In this document: positions 45,232 through 54,617 of the stretch, one piece after another
Layout: every line of letters starts with the position of its first letter
Numbering within the stretch: position 1 is the stretch's first letter
Assembly: GCF_000711895.1 (NCBI RefSeq)
Contig: NZ_KL543986.1
Span: forward strand, 52,152 to 107,234
From: Photorhabdus australis DSM 17609
GTDB lineage: Bacteria; Pseudomonadota; Gammaproteobacteria; Enterobacterales; Enterobacteriaceae
Length of the DNA: 55,083 nt
Reading direction: 5' to 3'
Notes under the pieces: model-generated
What the model was told of the DNA's origin: nothing
Database searches by the model: none
The model's input: the letters and a program-made list of their open reading frames with translations, nothing else
Made by a program: the position numbers and the translations under genes

Positions 45232-46579
45232 GGCTTTTAAGGATAAAATTAAAACACGATTGTGCTTTCATCCACAGCACTATGATTTCTTACCAACACA
45301 TTTAGCGTTATCGCAGCGTCCACCTTCACCTTTTGCTCGCTACACCGCAATCATGCTCAGTGTCAGCATTATCATCGCCTTGCTCTGGGCATATCTGGGT
45401 AAGTTGGATGTCCAGGCAACCGCAACCGGTCGCCTGATTGTCTCTGGCCGTTCTCAGATAATTCAAGCGTATGAACAAAGTCGTGTGACCGCGATTCATG
45501 TTCAGAACGGACAGCGGGTGATTAAAGATGCACCGCTCCTGACATTAGATACACTCGGTGTTAATCAAGATATCGCCAGATTACTCAAACAGATTGAATA
45601 TCAAGTCCATGAAAAGATTCGTTATCAAGCTTTGACTACGAAACAAGAGCCAACAGAACAGGAACTGTTTCAAACATTGCCAGCATCTCAGCAGGCACAA
45701 GTTGTTGAAAACTATTCCCGTGAGAAAAAAGAATATGAAGCTGGCCTAACAAATCTGAAAACAGAGATGGACGTAAATCTCGCTTCTCAACAAGCTCGAA
45801 AAAGTGACATTCATGCACTCACCAGGCTTCGGCGGAATATCAGCCAACGTTTAAAAGCTCGCCAGACTTTGAGTGAAAAACAAGTGATCAGTAAAGTTGA
45901 ATATCTTGAACAGGAAAAAGAGTTCCTGGAAACAGCGCGTCTGATTGCCCAGCAAAGTGCTGAACTTAATGTCCTGCAATCGCAATATATTAACCTTGAA
46001 GAACGACTAAATAGCCTGAAAACGCAAAAAGAACGCGAATGGTTTGATAAAAGAAAACAAGCCGAAGTTCAACTGGTCGTTTTAGAACAAGAACTTTCAA
46101 AAGCTCACGCGCGGGAACAACTTGAAATCATTCGTTCCCCTGTCACTGGAACCGTTCAACAACTCAGTGTGCATACATTAGGCGCGGTACTGCAATCAGC
46201 ACAAAACTTAATGGTGATCGTTCCTGATGACAATGTGCAATTGGCAGAAGTGCAAATTTTAAACAAGGATGCCGGGTTTGTTCATCCAGGACAACAAGTC
46301 ACAGTTAAGGTAGATGCCTTCCCCTACACGCGTTATGGCACTATCGACGGCGAACTGTTGAACATATCCAGAGACTCAACCACTGATGAACAATTAGGAC
46401 TGGTCTTTCCTGCGCAGGTAAGTCTTAAAAGTAATCATATTGCCATAGACAATACAAACGTTGAAATTACCCCTGGTATGTCAATTGTCGCCGAAATCAA
46501 AACGGATCAACGCCGCGTTATCGATTATCTCCTGAGTCCTATCAGAGAGTATCAGTCTGAAGCACTGAGGGAGAAATAA
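45224..46579 (+). CDS. rtxD: Type I secretion membrane fusion protein RtxD (HlyD family)
   Basis: This 451-residue periplasmic adaptor links the RtxB/RtxE transporters to TolC. One N-terminal membrane helix (about 41-60, TAIMLSVSIIIALLWAYLG) is followed by a lipoyl half-motif near 90 (IHVQNGQRVIKDAPLLTLD). A long coiled coil covers about 125-290. The second lipoyl half and beta-barrel (SPVTGTVQQLSVHTLGAVLQ) then lead to the HlyD C-terminal PGMSIVAEIKTDQRRVIDYL, the classic prosite-like end of the family. It overlaps rtxB and is followed two bases later by the GTG of rtxE. Confidence 0.95.
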   Translation: MIKAFKDKIKTRLCFHPQHYDFLPTHLALSQRPPSPFARYTAIMLSVSIIIALLWAYLGKLDVQATATGRLIVSGRSQIIQAYEQSRVTAIHVQNGQRVIKDAPLLTLDTLGVNQDIARLLKQIEYQVHEKIRYQALTTKQEPTEQELFQTLPASQQAQVVENYSREKKEYEAGLTNLKTEMDVNLASQQARKSDIHALTRLRRNISQRLKARQTLSEKQVISKVEYLEQEKEFLETARLIAQQSAELNVLQSQYINLEERLNSLKTQKEREWFDKRKQAEVQLVVLEQELSKAHAREQLEIIRSPVTGTVQQLSVHTLGAVLQSAQNLMVIVPDDNVQLAEVQILNKDAGFVHPGQQVTVKVDAFPYTRYGTIDGELLNISRDSTTDEQLGLVFPAQVSLKSNHIAIDNTNVEITPGMSIVAEIKTDQRRVIDYLLSPIREYQSEALREK

Positions 46580-46581
46580 TC

Positions 46582-48732
46582 GTGAACATATTACTAACTT
46601 CTACTACCACCAGCGCCGATGATGATATCCATGATAATCAAGCACTGGATTGTATCGTCTATATGGGGAAACGATTCCATAAATCAGCCACCGTCGATCA
46701 ACTGCAACACAGCCTCGGTTTTGATTCTCTCTGTCTGAGCGATCTACAACTACGTGAAGCAGCCAACGCCATCGGGCTGCGCAGTAAAATTGAACGTCTA
46801 ACTGCCAATACAGGCCCGACGTTACCCTTACCAGCATTGATTGAATTAGAACAACAGTGGTGGGTACTTATTGAAATTAATAATGCCAATATAACCGTTC
46901 TTAATCCCGTCACTAAACAAACGCGATTATTTTCTTTACCCGTTGATAATAAAGAAAATACCTATAAGATTCTTTTAATCGCAGACCAGGAATTAACTAA
47001 GAAGCATGTCAAATTCAGCCTGAGTTGGTTTTATCCCTCAATTTTCCGGCAAAAAAGTCAAATAAGAGATCTGTTTTTATTTGCCATTGTTCTTCAACTC
47101 TTTGCGCTGATCAGCCCAATTCTGTTTGAAAATATCATTGATAAGGTATTGGTAGGACGAAGTTTATCCAGCCTTCATGTATTGGGCCTGGCGATGCTCG
47201 CGATTGCCCTTGCAGAACCCTTATATAGTTTCATGCGTAATACCGTGTTTGGGCACATGGCAAGCCAGATAAACTCTGAACTTTCCGGACGACTATATCG
47301 TCATTTGACCGGCTTACCGCTGCAATATTTTAAGCAACGACAAACAGGGCAGATTATTGCCAGAGTCAGAGAAATGTCGCAAATTCGCCAGTTCCTGACG
47401 GGTTCTACTCTGATGCTACTACTGGATTTAATCTTCATTATCATGTTCATTGGCGTCATGTTTTATTATGCCTGGATACTGACTTGGATCGTCATTGGTT
47501 CGCTCTTCGTCTATTTCATATTCTGGATAATAGCCGGGCCGATTATTCGTCGCAAAGTAGAAGCAGAGTATGAAAGTGATGCCAATGCAACCAGCTTTCT
47601 GACTGAAGCAATCACAGGGATTGAAACTATTAAAACCACTGCCACTGAAAATCGTTTTTTACATCATTGGCAACGCATTCTCAGCCAGCAGTTGACTAAA
47701 AGCTTCACTGCCCAGAAAAGTGGTTTAATTGCCGGACAAGGCATCGATTTTGTCCAGAAATTTACTACAGCGATTCTCTTATGGTGGGGAGTGACGGAAG
47801 TCTTACGTGGTGAACTCTCGCCTGGGCAGCTCATTGCTTTTAATATGCTTGCCGGACATGTCACCCAACCTATCCTCCGGCTTGCACAAGTTTGGCAGGA
47901 TTTTCAGCATACGTTAATCGCCTTGAAGCGTGTGGGAGACATTCTTGATGAACCCATGGAGAACAGTAAACAGGGATTGGCTTCCGTACCTGAGCTGGAG
48001 GGTCAGATTGAATTCAGAAACATTCGCTTCCGCTATCACGATGACACGCCGGAAGTTCTGGCAAACCTCTCGTTATCCATAAAATCTGGCGAATTCATCG
48101 GCATAACCGGCCCCTCTGGTTCAGGGAAAAGTACTCTTACCCGTTTGCTACAAAGGCTATATGTACCTCAACATGGGCAAGTTCTGGTTGATGGTATGGA
48201 TTTAGCCATTGCCGATCCTGTCTCTTTACGCCGCAATATGAGTGTCGTACTCCAGGAAAGTATCCTATTTTCCGGCAGCATCACCGATAACATCCGGCTA
48301 TGTAAACCCAACGCGACCGATGAAGAAGTATATCGAGCTGCTGAGTTATCCGGTGCTATTGAATTTATTCAATCTCTTCCTCACGGTTTCGCACATCCAG
48401 TCGGGGAAAAAGGATCAAATCTCTCAGGTGGTCAAAGACAGAGAATCGCATTGGCAAGAGCGCTTCTCGTCAACCCAACTATTCTGATCCTCGATGAAGC
48501 TACCTCAGCATTAGACTATGAATCCGAAGCGGCAATTATGGCAAATATGGATGAAATATGCCGCAATAGAACCGTCATTAGCATAGCTCACAGGCTTAAT
48601 ACGATTCGCCATGCCGATAAAATCTGTGTGTTAGATCAGGGACAAATCATCGAATTTGATTCACATGACCAACTGCTGAAACAAAGGGGTTTATATGCCC
48701 AGTTGTGGAATCAACAAGTCGGTAAAAGTTAA
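46582..48732 (+). CDS. rtxE: Second type I secretion ABC transporter RtxE
   Basis: This 716-residue HlyB-like protein starts at a GTG two bases after rtxD. MARTX loci typically carry two ABC proteins, RtxB and RtxE, that probably act as a heterodimer. The N-terminal C39-like domain (about 20-140) again lacks the catalytic Cys. Visible ATPase motifs are Walker A GPSGSGKST (about 515), signature NLSGGQRQRIALARALL (about 614), Walker B ILILDEATSALD and the H-loop IAHRLNTI. Both ATPase sites look intact. It ends the rtxBDE operon; no clear terminator follows. Confidence 0.94.
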   Translation: MNILLTSTTTSADDDIHDNQALDCIVYMGKRFHKSATVDQLQHSLGFDSLCLSDLQLREAANAIGLRSKIERLTANTGPTLPLPALIELEQQWWVLIEINNANITVLNPVTKQTRLFSLPVDNKENTYKILLIADQELTKKHVKFSLSWFYPSIFRQKSQIRDLFLFAIVLQLFALISPILFENIIDKVLVGRSLSSLHVLGLAMLAIALAEPLYSFMRNTVFGHMASQINSELSGRLYRHLTGLPLQYFKQRQTGQIIARVREMSQIRQFLTGSTLMLLLDLIFIIMFIGVMFYYAWILTWIVIGSLFVYFIFWIIAGPIIRRKVEAEYESDANATSFLTEAITGIETIKTTATENRFLHHWQRILSQQLTKSFTAQKSGLIAGQGIDFVQKFTTAILLWWGVTEVLRGELSPGQLIAFNMLAGHVTQPILRLAQVWQDFQHTLIALKRVGDILDEPMENSKQGLASVPELEGQIEFRNIRFRYHDDTPEVLANLSLSIKSGEFIGITGPSGSGKSTLTRLLQRLYVPQHGQVLVDGMDLAIADPVSLRRNMSVVLQESILFSGSITDNIRLCKPNATDEEVYRAAELSGAIEFIQSLPHGFAHPVGEKGSNLSGGQRQRIALARALLVNPTILILDEATSALDYESEAAIMANMDEICRNRTVISIAHRLNTIRHADKICVLDQGQIIEFDSHDQLLKQRGLYAQLWNQQVGKS

Positions 48733-48920
48733 ACCGTCACATTTAATTTTCAATCAACAGGAGATGAATGAATTTTGGCTCAATTTGTATCTATTTCTAT
48801 TAATTTGTGCAAAAAATAACAAAATGTAACTAAATCATTTAAATTGTAACATTAAGTTATTAATATGTTAGTTAAATCAAATATCTTTATACATCTTAAT
48901 TTTTAAGTCGGAGAATTCTT

Positions 48921-49889
48921 ATGGACAGGAATCCAGTTTCTTTAAGCGCTTTAGCATTTTCAGGAGGATCTCTGACTTCTATTACTGGCCCAATAGAGAT
49001 TTTAACTCTTGCCGCTCATTTAGCCGGAGCGCCGGAGCCAGAAATAAATATCGTCACACAGGATAATCAGGATGCTGTTGGGCTGGGCGGAGTGCGATTA
49101 AAACCCAATAAACTTATCGGGGAGATTAAACAAACAGATATTGTGCTAGTTGGTTCAATTGGCATCCCTTATAGCGATTTGGATTCTTGTACCCAGGAAA
49201 CCTTAGATTGGCTCCAAAGGATGGAAGAAAAAAATATTCCTATTGTCTCTATTTGCTCCGGTTCGTTTGTACTGGCTAAAGCTAATTTACTCAATAATCG
49301 CAAAGCCACCACACATTGGTTGTTTACCAACTTATTTAAAGATATGTTTCCGCAAGTACAGCTACACTCGGAAATAAAAGTCACTAGCGATAATAATATC
49401 TTCTGTACTTCTGGCACTTATGAATACAATGATGTCATGATGCATATTGTCGAGCAGATATATGGCTACAATACTCGAGAAACCTGTAGCCAACTTATAT
49501 TTGGTAATATGGAAGGTGCTCCTCCACATACTTTGGCAAGTTTTGTACCTTACCGCCAACACTCAGATACACTTATCCACAAGCTACAGGATTGGATGCA
49601 TTCTGCTCCATCAGACATACTGTCTGTTGGCGATTTGGCAAGTAAAATTCACCTATGCGAAAGACAGATGAAACGACGCTTTAAAACAGCAACCGGCCAG
49701 ACACCTATTCAATATATCCAGCAAATCCGGTTATCCCTGGCAAAATACCGGCTGGAAAAATCAAATAAAACCATAGAAGAAATTAGTCATGAAGTTGGTT
49801 ATGAAGACACTCGCTATTTTAGAGAGTTATTCAAGAAACTTAATGGGTTAACCCCCATAGAGTACCGCAAAAAATACCAGTACCGTTAA
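48921..49889 (+). CDS. GlxA/AraC-family transcriptional regulator with DJ-1/PfpI domain
   Basis: This 322-residue regulator has an N-terminal DJ-1/PfpI-like domain at about 5-170, with the nucleophile-elbow-like SICSGSFVLAKANLL (Cys around 113). A C-terminal AraC helix-turn-helix covers about 215-318 (SVGDLASKIHLCERQMKRRF, then IEEISHEVGYEDTRYFRELF). Proteins of this layout include FtrA and GlxA; the DJ-1 part senses a ligand that is rarely known. It lies 188 bp after rtxE on the same strand and has its own GGAG ribosome site. It is either the last gene of the accessory region or a local regulator of rtx (inference). Confidence 0.88.
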   Translation: MDRNPVSLSALAFSGGSLTSITGPIEILTLAAHLAGAPEPEINIVTQDNQDAVGLGGVRLKPNKLIGEIKQTDIVLVGSIGIPYSDLDSCTQETLDWLQRMEEKNIPIVSICSGSFVLAKANLLNNRKATTHWLFTNLFKDMFPQVQLHSEIKVTSDNNIFCTSGTYEYNDVMMHIVEQIYGYNTRETCSQLIFGNMEGAPPHTLASFVPYRQHSDTLIHKLQDWMHSAPSDILSVGDLASKIHLCERQMKRRFKTATGQTPIQYIQQIRLSLAKYRLEKSNKTIEEISHEVGYEDTRYFRELFKKLNGLTPIEYRKKYQYR

Positions 49890-50028
49890 ATCGGGTACTC
49901 ATTGACAATCCCTTACGGACAAACAATGACACGACTTTTTATCTTTGTCAGGCAGTAGCGATACATTGGAAGCTGGGGTATCATGGCGTGCTATATTTTA
50001 TGGTATACGCCCTTTAGTAGTTGAATTT

Positions 50029-50319
50029 ATGGCAAAAGAACAAATGGACCGCACCACTCTGGATTTGTTCGCAGATGAACGCAGACCTGGGCGCCCAAAA
50101 ACCAACCCACTTTCCAGGGATGAACAGCTTAGAATCAATAAACGTAATCAGCTTCGCCGCGATAAGGTGCGGGGCCTGCGTCGTGTGGAACTGAAAATAA
50201 ATGCTGACGCAGTAGATGCGCTAAACTTTCTTGCACAACAACGCAATATCAGCCGCAGTGAACTCATTGAGCAAATTCTGTTGGCCCAGTTAGCGGAAAG
50301 TGACATCACTGCGTCATAG
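50029..50319 (+). CDS. ybfE: YbfE family, LexA-regulated ribbon-helix-helix-type protein
   Basis: This 96-residue protein matches enterobacterial YbfE almost throughout: MAKEQMDRTTLDLFADERRP, then GRPKTNPLSRDEQLRINKRN and ISRSELIEQILLAQL. The frame begins further upstream at 49945, but I choose the internal ATG at 50029 because the family begins with MAKEQ. In E. coli ybfE belongs to the SOS/LexA regulon; I could not find a convincing LexA box here. It precedes fldA and fur in the same order as in E. coli, so this is core genome. Confidence 0.88.
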   Translation: MAKEQMDRTTLDLFADERRPGRPKTNPLSRDEQLRINKRNQLRRDKVRGLRRVELKINADAVDALNFLAQQRNISRSELIEQILLAQLAESDITAS

Positions 50320-50490
50320 CATTGAAAGTACTAGCACCACACAAATTTGACAGAATTGTCCTTGCTGTTTGGTCAAAATAGGGCTTTATTTTTTATTAAT
50401 GCAATCAGAAACTTTCTGCTGATTTCGACATTTTATATACGTATATCTCAAACAGAAATACACAAATAAAACAAGAGGTTATATCATCTT

Positions 50491-51021
50491 ATGGCAATTA
50501 TAGGTATATTCTTCGGCAGCGATACCGGCAATACAGAAAATATTGCCAAAAAGATCCAGAAAATTCTGGGTTCTGACATTGCTGAAGTCCATGATATTGC
50601 CAAGAGCAGTAAAGAAGATATCGAACAGTTCGATATTCTGCTGCTAGGCATCCCTACCTGGTACTACGGTGAAGCACAGTGTGACTGGGATGATTTCTTC
50701 CCGACTCTGGAAGAGATCAATTTTGACGGGAAACTTGTCGCCCTTTTTGGCTGTGGAGATCAAGAAGATTACGCAGAATATTTCTGTGATGCGATGGGAA
50801 CCATCCGTGACATCATAGAGCCTCGCGGAGCAATTATTGTTGGTCACTGGCCAACTGCGGGTTATCACTTCGAAGAATCAAAAGGTCTGGCTGATGATAA
50901 CCACTTTATCGGGCTTGCTATCGATGAAGACCGCCAACCAGAGTTAACAGATGAACGAGTCAATTCCTGGACTAAGCAGATCCGCGAAGAGATGAGTTTG
51001 TCAGAAATTCTTGGAGAATAA
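50491..51021 (+). CDS. fldA: Flavodoxin 1
   Basis: This 176-residue flavodoxin carries FMN and donates low-potential electrons (for example to IspG/IspH and biotin synthesis). The phosphate-binding loop is [13 protein letters not shown] near residue 10. [19 protein letters not shown] lies near 57 and [17 protein letters not shown] near 90 around the flavin. Length and sequence match the enterobacterial FldA type. It is upstream of fur in the conserved ybfE-fldA-fur order. Confidence 0.97.
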   Translation: MAIIGIFFGSDTGNTENIAKKIQKILGSDIAEVHDIAKSSKEDIEQFDILLLGIPTWYYGEAQCDWDDFFPTLEEINFDGKLVALFGCGDQEDYAEYFCDAMGTIRDIIEPRGAIIVGHWPTAGYHFEESKGLADDNHFIGLAIDEDRQPELTDERVNSWTKQIREEMSLSEILGE

Positions 51022-51424
51022 GAGCCTACCTCAATAGGTATTAATTGGTGCAGGCCATTCTTATCAATAGTGAAACGGACAGTGTGCAAAATCCGGAGCG
51101 TAGCCGCAGCATGTGAGGCACAATTCGCTTTTCTCACTCTGCGAGCCGCATAAAGCTCTTTCAAAAGACGATTATTTTTATCCGAACACTGGCCAAATTC
51201 GCTCTTTATAACGACGAATGGCAAATAAAATAGCCTAATAGCATGGATAGTCAGGCTATTTCTGCATTTTACAAATGATTATTCTGGCAAAATGTGTAAT
51301 GATAGTTATGGTTAACGTGGTTTTCATTTTCATTAGCCATGCCTATAATCATAATCTGATAACTAACTGGTACTTTTTGAAGTATCGCTACGTTCACTTT
51401 ACTGAGTAACAGGATTGAATCCGC
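51022..51424. other. fldA-fur intergenic region with hairpin terminator
   Basis: About 400 bp. AAATAGCCT (51228-51236) pairs with AGGCTATTT (51253-51261) across a 16-base loop, with ATTTT further on, probably the fldA terminator. The stretch 51050-51200 is a mixed-composition region with no gene I can support. I did not see a clear uof leader ORF. The fur promoter should lie between 51262 and 51424. Confidence 0.55.
51295..51313 (+). promoter_or_regulatory. Possible Fur box upstream of fur
   Basis: TGTAATGATAGTTATGGTT matches the 19-bp Fur consensus GATAATGATAATCATTATC at 12 of 19 positions by my alignment. It lies about 110 bp upstream of the fur ATG. Autoregulation of fur is known in enterobacteria. 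The match is moderate and the site is unproven. Confidence 0.3.
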
Positions 51425-51871
51425 ATGACCGACAACAATAAGGCATTAAAAGATGCTGGACTTAAAGTAACACTTCCTCGTCTGAAAATATTGGAAGTAT
51501 TACAGGATCCTGAATACCACCACGTCAGTGCGGAAGATCTCTACAAGAAACTGATTGATAACGGTGAAGAGATTGGCCTCGCTACTGTCTACCGCGTGTT
51601 GAATCAGTTTGATGACGCCGGGATTGTCACCCGTCATAATTTCGAAGGTGGCAAATCGGTTTTTGAACTCACTCAACAACATCATCACGACCATTTAATC
51701 TGCCTGGACTGCGGTAAAGTCATTGAATTCAGTGACCAATATATCGAAAAGCGCCAGAAAAATATTGCTGAGCGTTATGGGATTAAACTTTCAAACCACA
51801 GTCTTTACTTATATGGTCACTGCTCTACCGGTAATTGCCGCGAAGATAGTAGTGCACACGACGAGAAGTAA
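51425..51871 (+). CDS. fur: Ferric uptake regulator Fur
   Basis: This 148-residue Fur has the N-terminal winged helix MTDNNKALKDAGLKVTLPRL and the recognition region EEIGLATVYRVLNQFDDAGI. The metal-binding HHHDHLICLDCGKVIEF follows, with structural zinc cysteines in the CxxC and more His/Asp in the C-terminal half. Fur with Fe(II) represses iron-uptake genes and often toxin loci. The length matches enterobacterial Fur. The gene is convergent with chb and shares a terminator. Confidence 0.97.
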   Translation: MTDNNKALKDAGLKVTLPRLKILEVLQDPEYHHVSAEDLYKKLIDNGEEIGLATVYRVLNQFDDAGIVTRHNFEGGKSVFELTQQHHHDHLICLDCGKVIEFSDQYIEKRQKNIAERYGIKLSNHSLYLYGHCSTGNCREDSSAHDEK

Positions 51872-51901
51872 TTCATTCCTGATCCACTGACTTTTATCAT
51901 A

Positions 51902-51927
51902 GAAGGGAACCCTGATGGGTTCCCTTC
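51902..51927. terminator. Bidirectional terminator between fur and chb
   Basis: GAAGGGAACCC (51902-51912) pairs perfectly with GGGTTCCCTTC (51917-51927) around a TGAT loop. It lies between the convergent fur (plus) and chb (minus) genes, so it can end both. The T-run is short on both sides (CCTAAT on plus, TATGAT on minus), but the stem is 11 bp. Confidence 0.8.
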
Positions 51928-51941
51928 CTAATGTTACATAA

Positions 51942-54617
51942 TCATGCCTTCACATTATCAATCCGGCTGTAACGTTTACCATCCGGGCTGACAGAACGGA
52001 TCAACACACCACTTTTCACCTTCGGACGTTTATGGTTGTCATACACTTTCCAGCTATTACCACCATCAGTCGAATACTGGATGACCAATCCCGGCAAAGC
52101 AATATTGGCATTCAGAACACCGCGTTTCACCTTGGCACCTGGAACTGGTAAACGGTAAGCAATTCCGGCTCTATCCAGTTTGATAAGCTCTCGTTGCCCT
52201 ATCAGGTTAGCAAACCGTGTCCAGTCCTGATTAAGCGCATCAATATCAACTTTATATGTTTCTCCTTTCTTATATTCCTGACCCGGAACATAATCTCGTT
52301 CCCAACCAGCACGGTGCCATGCTCGTTCTGCTAGCGGTAACAAACGCGGAAAAAGCATATATTCCATCTGCTCATCAGTACGGACTGTTTCACTCCATCC
52401 CTGTCCTGAAAGCCCATAAGCGCCCGGCCATGGTTTATCACTTTTCGCACTAAAGGCATTACCATCACGGTCAACGGAAGTTTCAGCATTTTGCGGCATA
52501 TTATTGGGCACAAAACTAAAAATCTTGGCTTCATCATTAAAACGGGTTGCCCAATAATATCCGCGCTCCTTTGGATGGACTTCATATGGCATATCCAAAT
52601 AAACATAATCTGGATTGGATACGATCACTTCATATCCTTTATTCGCCCAATCATTAACTGAATCAAACCCACCCCAGTAGAGAGTATCCCAGAAATTCAC
52701 ACCAACACGTTTAGTCGCAAAATCTTTAGCGTCAGTAGCATGTTTCAATCCATCCTGCCACGCCTGCATTCTTTCAATACCATTGGCCTTCACAATCTTA
52801 CTCACTTCCATTGCAAAGTAGCTGGCAAGATGTTCAATATCTTTCACTACACCTTGTTCTACCATCTTCTGACAAACCTGAGATTTAGCCCACGGCTTAT
52901 CTTCAATGCTTTTATCAATGATACCTTTACCCGGCTCTATAGGACCATTTTTATCCTGGAAACCCTCTCCCAGACGGATATTCTTCGCTTCATCACCACC
53001 GAAATGCCATGTTTCTAATGGTAAGCCCGCCGTTTTGTGCATAGCAGCAATTTCACTAATGACTTTTTCGACAAATCGTTTTGAAGAATCCATACATGGG
53101 TTCAAATAACTACGACGATCATAAAATTGAACAGATGTTGCCCTCGTCGTATCGGTTGGGTCCAGCAAGCGATATTTATTCGCCCCTTCCACATTCCCCT
53201 GAGCCATTAACTTGTTATAGCGAGCTTCCATAGAAACCACCGCAGCGCGGGCATGAGCCGGCATATCAATTTCAGGAATAACTTCGATATAACGGGCTTT
53301 GGCATATTTCAGAATATCAATGTAATCCTGACGGCTGAAGAACCCGCTACCCATATTGTTGTTATCAGGACCGGAACCCAGTTGTGGTAATAAGCATTTG
53401 GTTTCACTCAAATCATGACAACGCTGACTACCAACTTCTGTCAACTCTGGCAACCCTGGGATTTCAATACGCCAACCTTCATCATCAGACAAATGGAAAT
53501 GGAATTTATTCAACTTGTAACTTGCCATCTGGTCAAGCAAACGTAAGACAGCTTGTTTACTGTGAAAATTGCGCCCGACATCAAGGAGAGCCCCACGATA
53601 CTCAAAACGTGGAGCATCTCTTACCGCCAGAGTCGCAATCTTTCCGCTACCATCAGTAGGAATCAATGACAGCAGAGACTGAAGACCGTAAAACACCCCA
53701 GATTGGTCAAAAGCAACGATCTGAGCACCATTCTGACTAACATTCAAACGGTAAGCACCTTTAACCTTCCAATCGTCAATAAAATCTGAAGAGACAATCT
53801 GTGTCGTAACCGGATAGCCACTGTTCTCTAGCTTAATTCCCTGATCGGTAAAACGCTTTCTAATAAGAATAACCGCCTCATCATTCAAACCACCTAGCTC
53901 CAGCCTGACACCACCCGATAAATCAGCATCCTGAGCATAAATTTGAATCTCTCTTGGTGTCGGGATAATTTGCCCACGCAGATTTTCTGATCCTATTTTT
54001 TTGACCTGTAAATTCTTGACGTAACGATTCTCAGGTGTCATGAGAATGTTATTATCTGCTTTTGTACGTTTCCATTGATCATCAACGAAAGCAGATAAAA
54101 ATTCGCTAAGATCTTCCGTATCCGTATTAACAAGTACTTTAGGTTTCGCATCACCTGACGTCGCATACCAGCGGGGCAAAAAGTCAGTGCTATAAATCTG
54201 CCAGTATTCTCCAATAATAGGCAGTTTTACCTGCTGATTAGCTTTAATACCGGTGAATTTTTCCGTTGGTTCCAGTTTATGTAAGTCACCAGTAATATGT
54301 GTAATTTTAAACTGCTCATTATCCACATTCAGGACTTGACGGATACTGTGGAAATAAATCGCCCAGTCAGATGAGTTAATCACCTGATTACCATTTGTTA
54401 AAGTAATATCTACTCGATTACAAGTAGCCCAATCTGCCCCCAGTACAGCGCAGTCAACTCCATGATTGCCTGCCTGATTATCAATAACCTTATAATTAAC
54501 TTTTAATTGACTTAGTGAATCAACCAACTGCCGCGCTGCATCAGTGGCATATGCAGAACCCATAAGTCCAACAGTTGCAGTTAATGCTGCCAGTGTACAC
54601 AATTTAAATTTCTTCAT
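51942..54617 (-). CDS. chb: Secreted N,N'-diacetylchitobiase (GH20 beta-hexosaminidase)
   Basis: This 891-residue GH20 enzyme removes N-acetylglucosamine from chitobiose and short chitin oligomers. The catalytic Asp-Glu pair is D542/E543 in HFGGDEAKNI; the pocket Trp lies nearby. A Sec signal peptide (MKKFKLCTLAALTATVGLMG, cleavage after AYA) sends it to the periplasm. The N-terminal CHB_HEX domain, the second alpha/beta domain, the TIM barrel (about 330-750) and an Ig-like C-terminal domain all follow the Serratia Chb layout (885 residues). I choose the ATG at 54617, not one 26 codons earlier, because of the signal peptide and the AGAGGT ribosome site. In insect pathogens the enzyme fits chitin use in the cadaver (inference). 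Confidence 0.95.
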   Translation of the reverse strand: MKKFKLCTLAALTATVGLMGSAYATDAARQLVDSLSQLKVNYKVIDNQAGNHGVDCAVLGADWATCNRVDITLTNGNQVINSSDWAIYFHSIRQVLNVDNEQFKITHITGDLHKLEPTEKFTGIKANQQVKLPIIGEYWQIYSTDFLPRWYATSGDAKPKVLVNTDTEDLSEFLSAFVDDQWKRTKADNNILMTPENRYVKNLQVKKIGSENLRGQIIPTPREIQIYAQDADLSGGVRLELGGLNDEAVILIRKRFTDQGIKLENSGYPVTTQIVSSDFIDDWKVKGAYRLNVSQNGAQIVAFDQSGVFYGLQSLLSLIPTDGSGKIATLAVRDAPRFEYRGALLDVGRNFHSKQAVLRLLDQMASYKLNKFHFHLSDDEGWRIEIPGLPELTEVGSQRCHDLSETKCLLPQLGSGPDNNNMGSGFFSRQDYIDILKYAKARYIEVIPEIDMPAHARAAVVSMEARYNKLMAQGNVEGANKYRLLDPTDTTRATSVQFYDRRSYLNPCMDSSKRFVEKVISEIAAMHKTAGLPLETWHFGGDEAKNIRLGEGFQDKNGPIEPGKGIIDKSIEDKPWAKSQVCQKMVEQGVVKDIEHLASYFAMEVSKIVKANGIERMQAWQDGLKHATDAKDFATKRVGVNFWDTLYWGGFDSVNDWANKGYEVIVSNPDYVYLDMPYEVHPKERGYYWATRFNDEAKIFSFVPNNMPQNAETSVDRDGNAFSAKSDKPWPGAYGLSGQGWSETVRTDEQMEYMLFPRLLPLAERAWHRAGWERDYVPGQEYKKGETYKVDIDALNQDWTRFANLIGQRELIKLDRAGIAYRLPVPGAKVKRGVLNANIALPGLVIQYSTDGGNSWKVYDNHKRPKVKSGVLIRSVSPDGKRYSRIDNVKA

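Noticed and set aside
49945-50028. 28-codon N-terminal extension in frame with ybfE.
   Set aside because: YbfE proteins begin with MAKEQ; the upstream residues look non-conserved and I saw no better ribosome site there.
50491-51021. Possible iron-responsive site directly before fldA.
   Set aside because: The upstream AT-rich sequence has no stretch close to a Fur box, so I did not call one.
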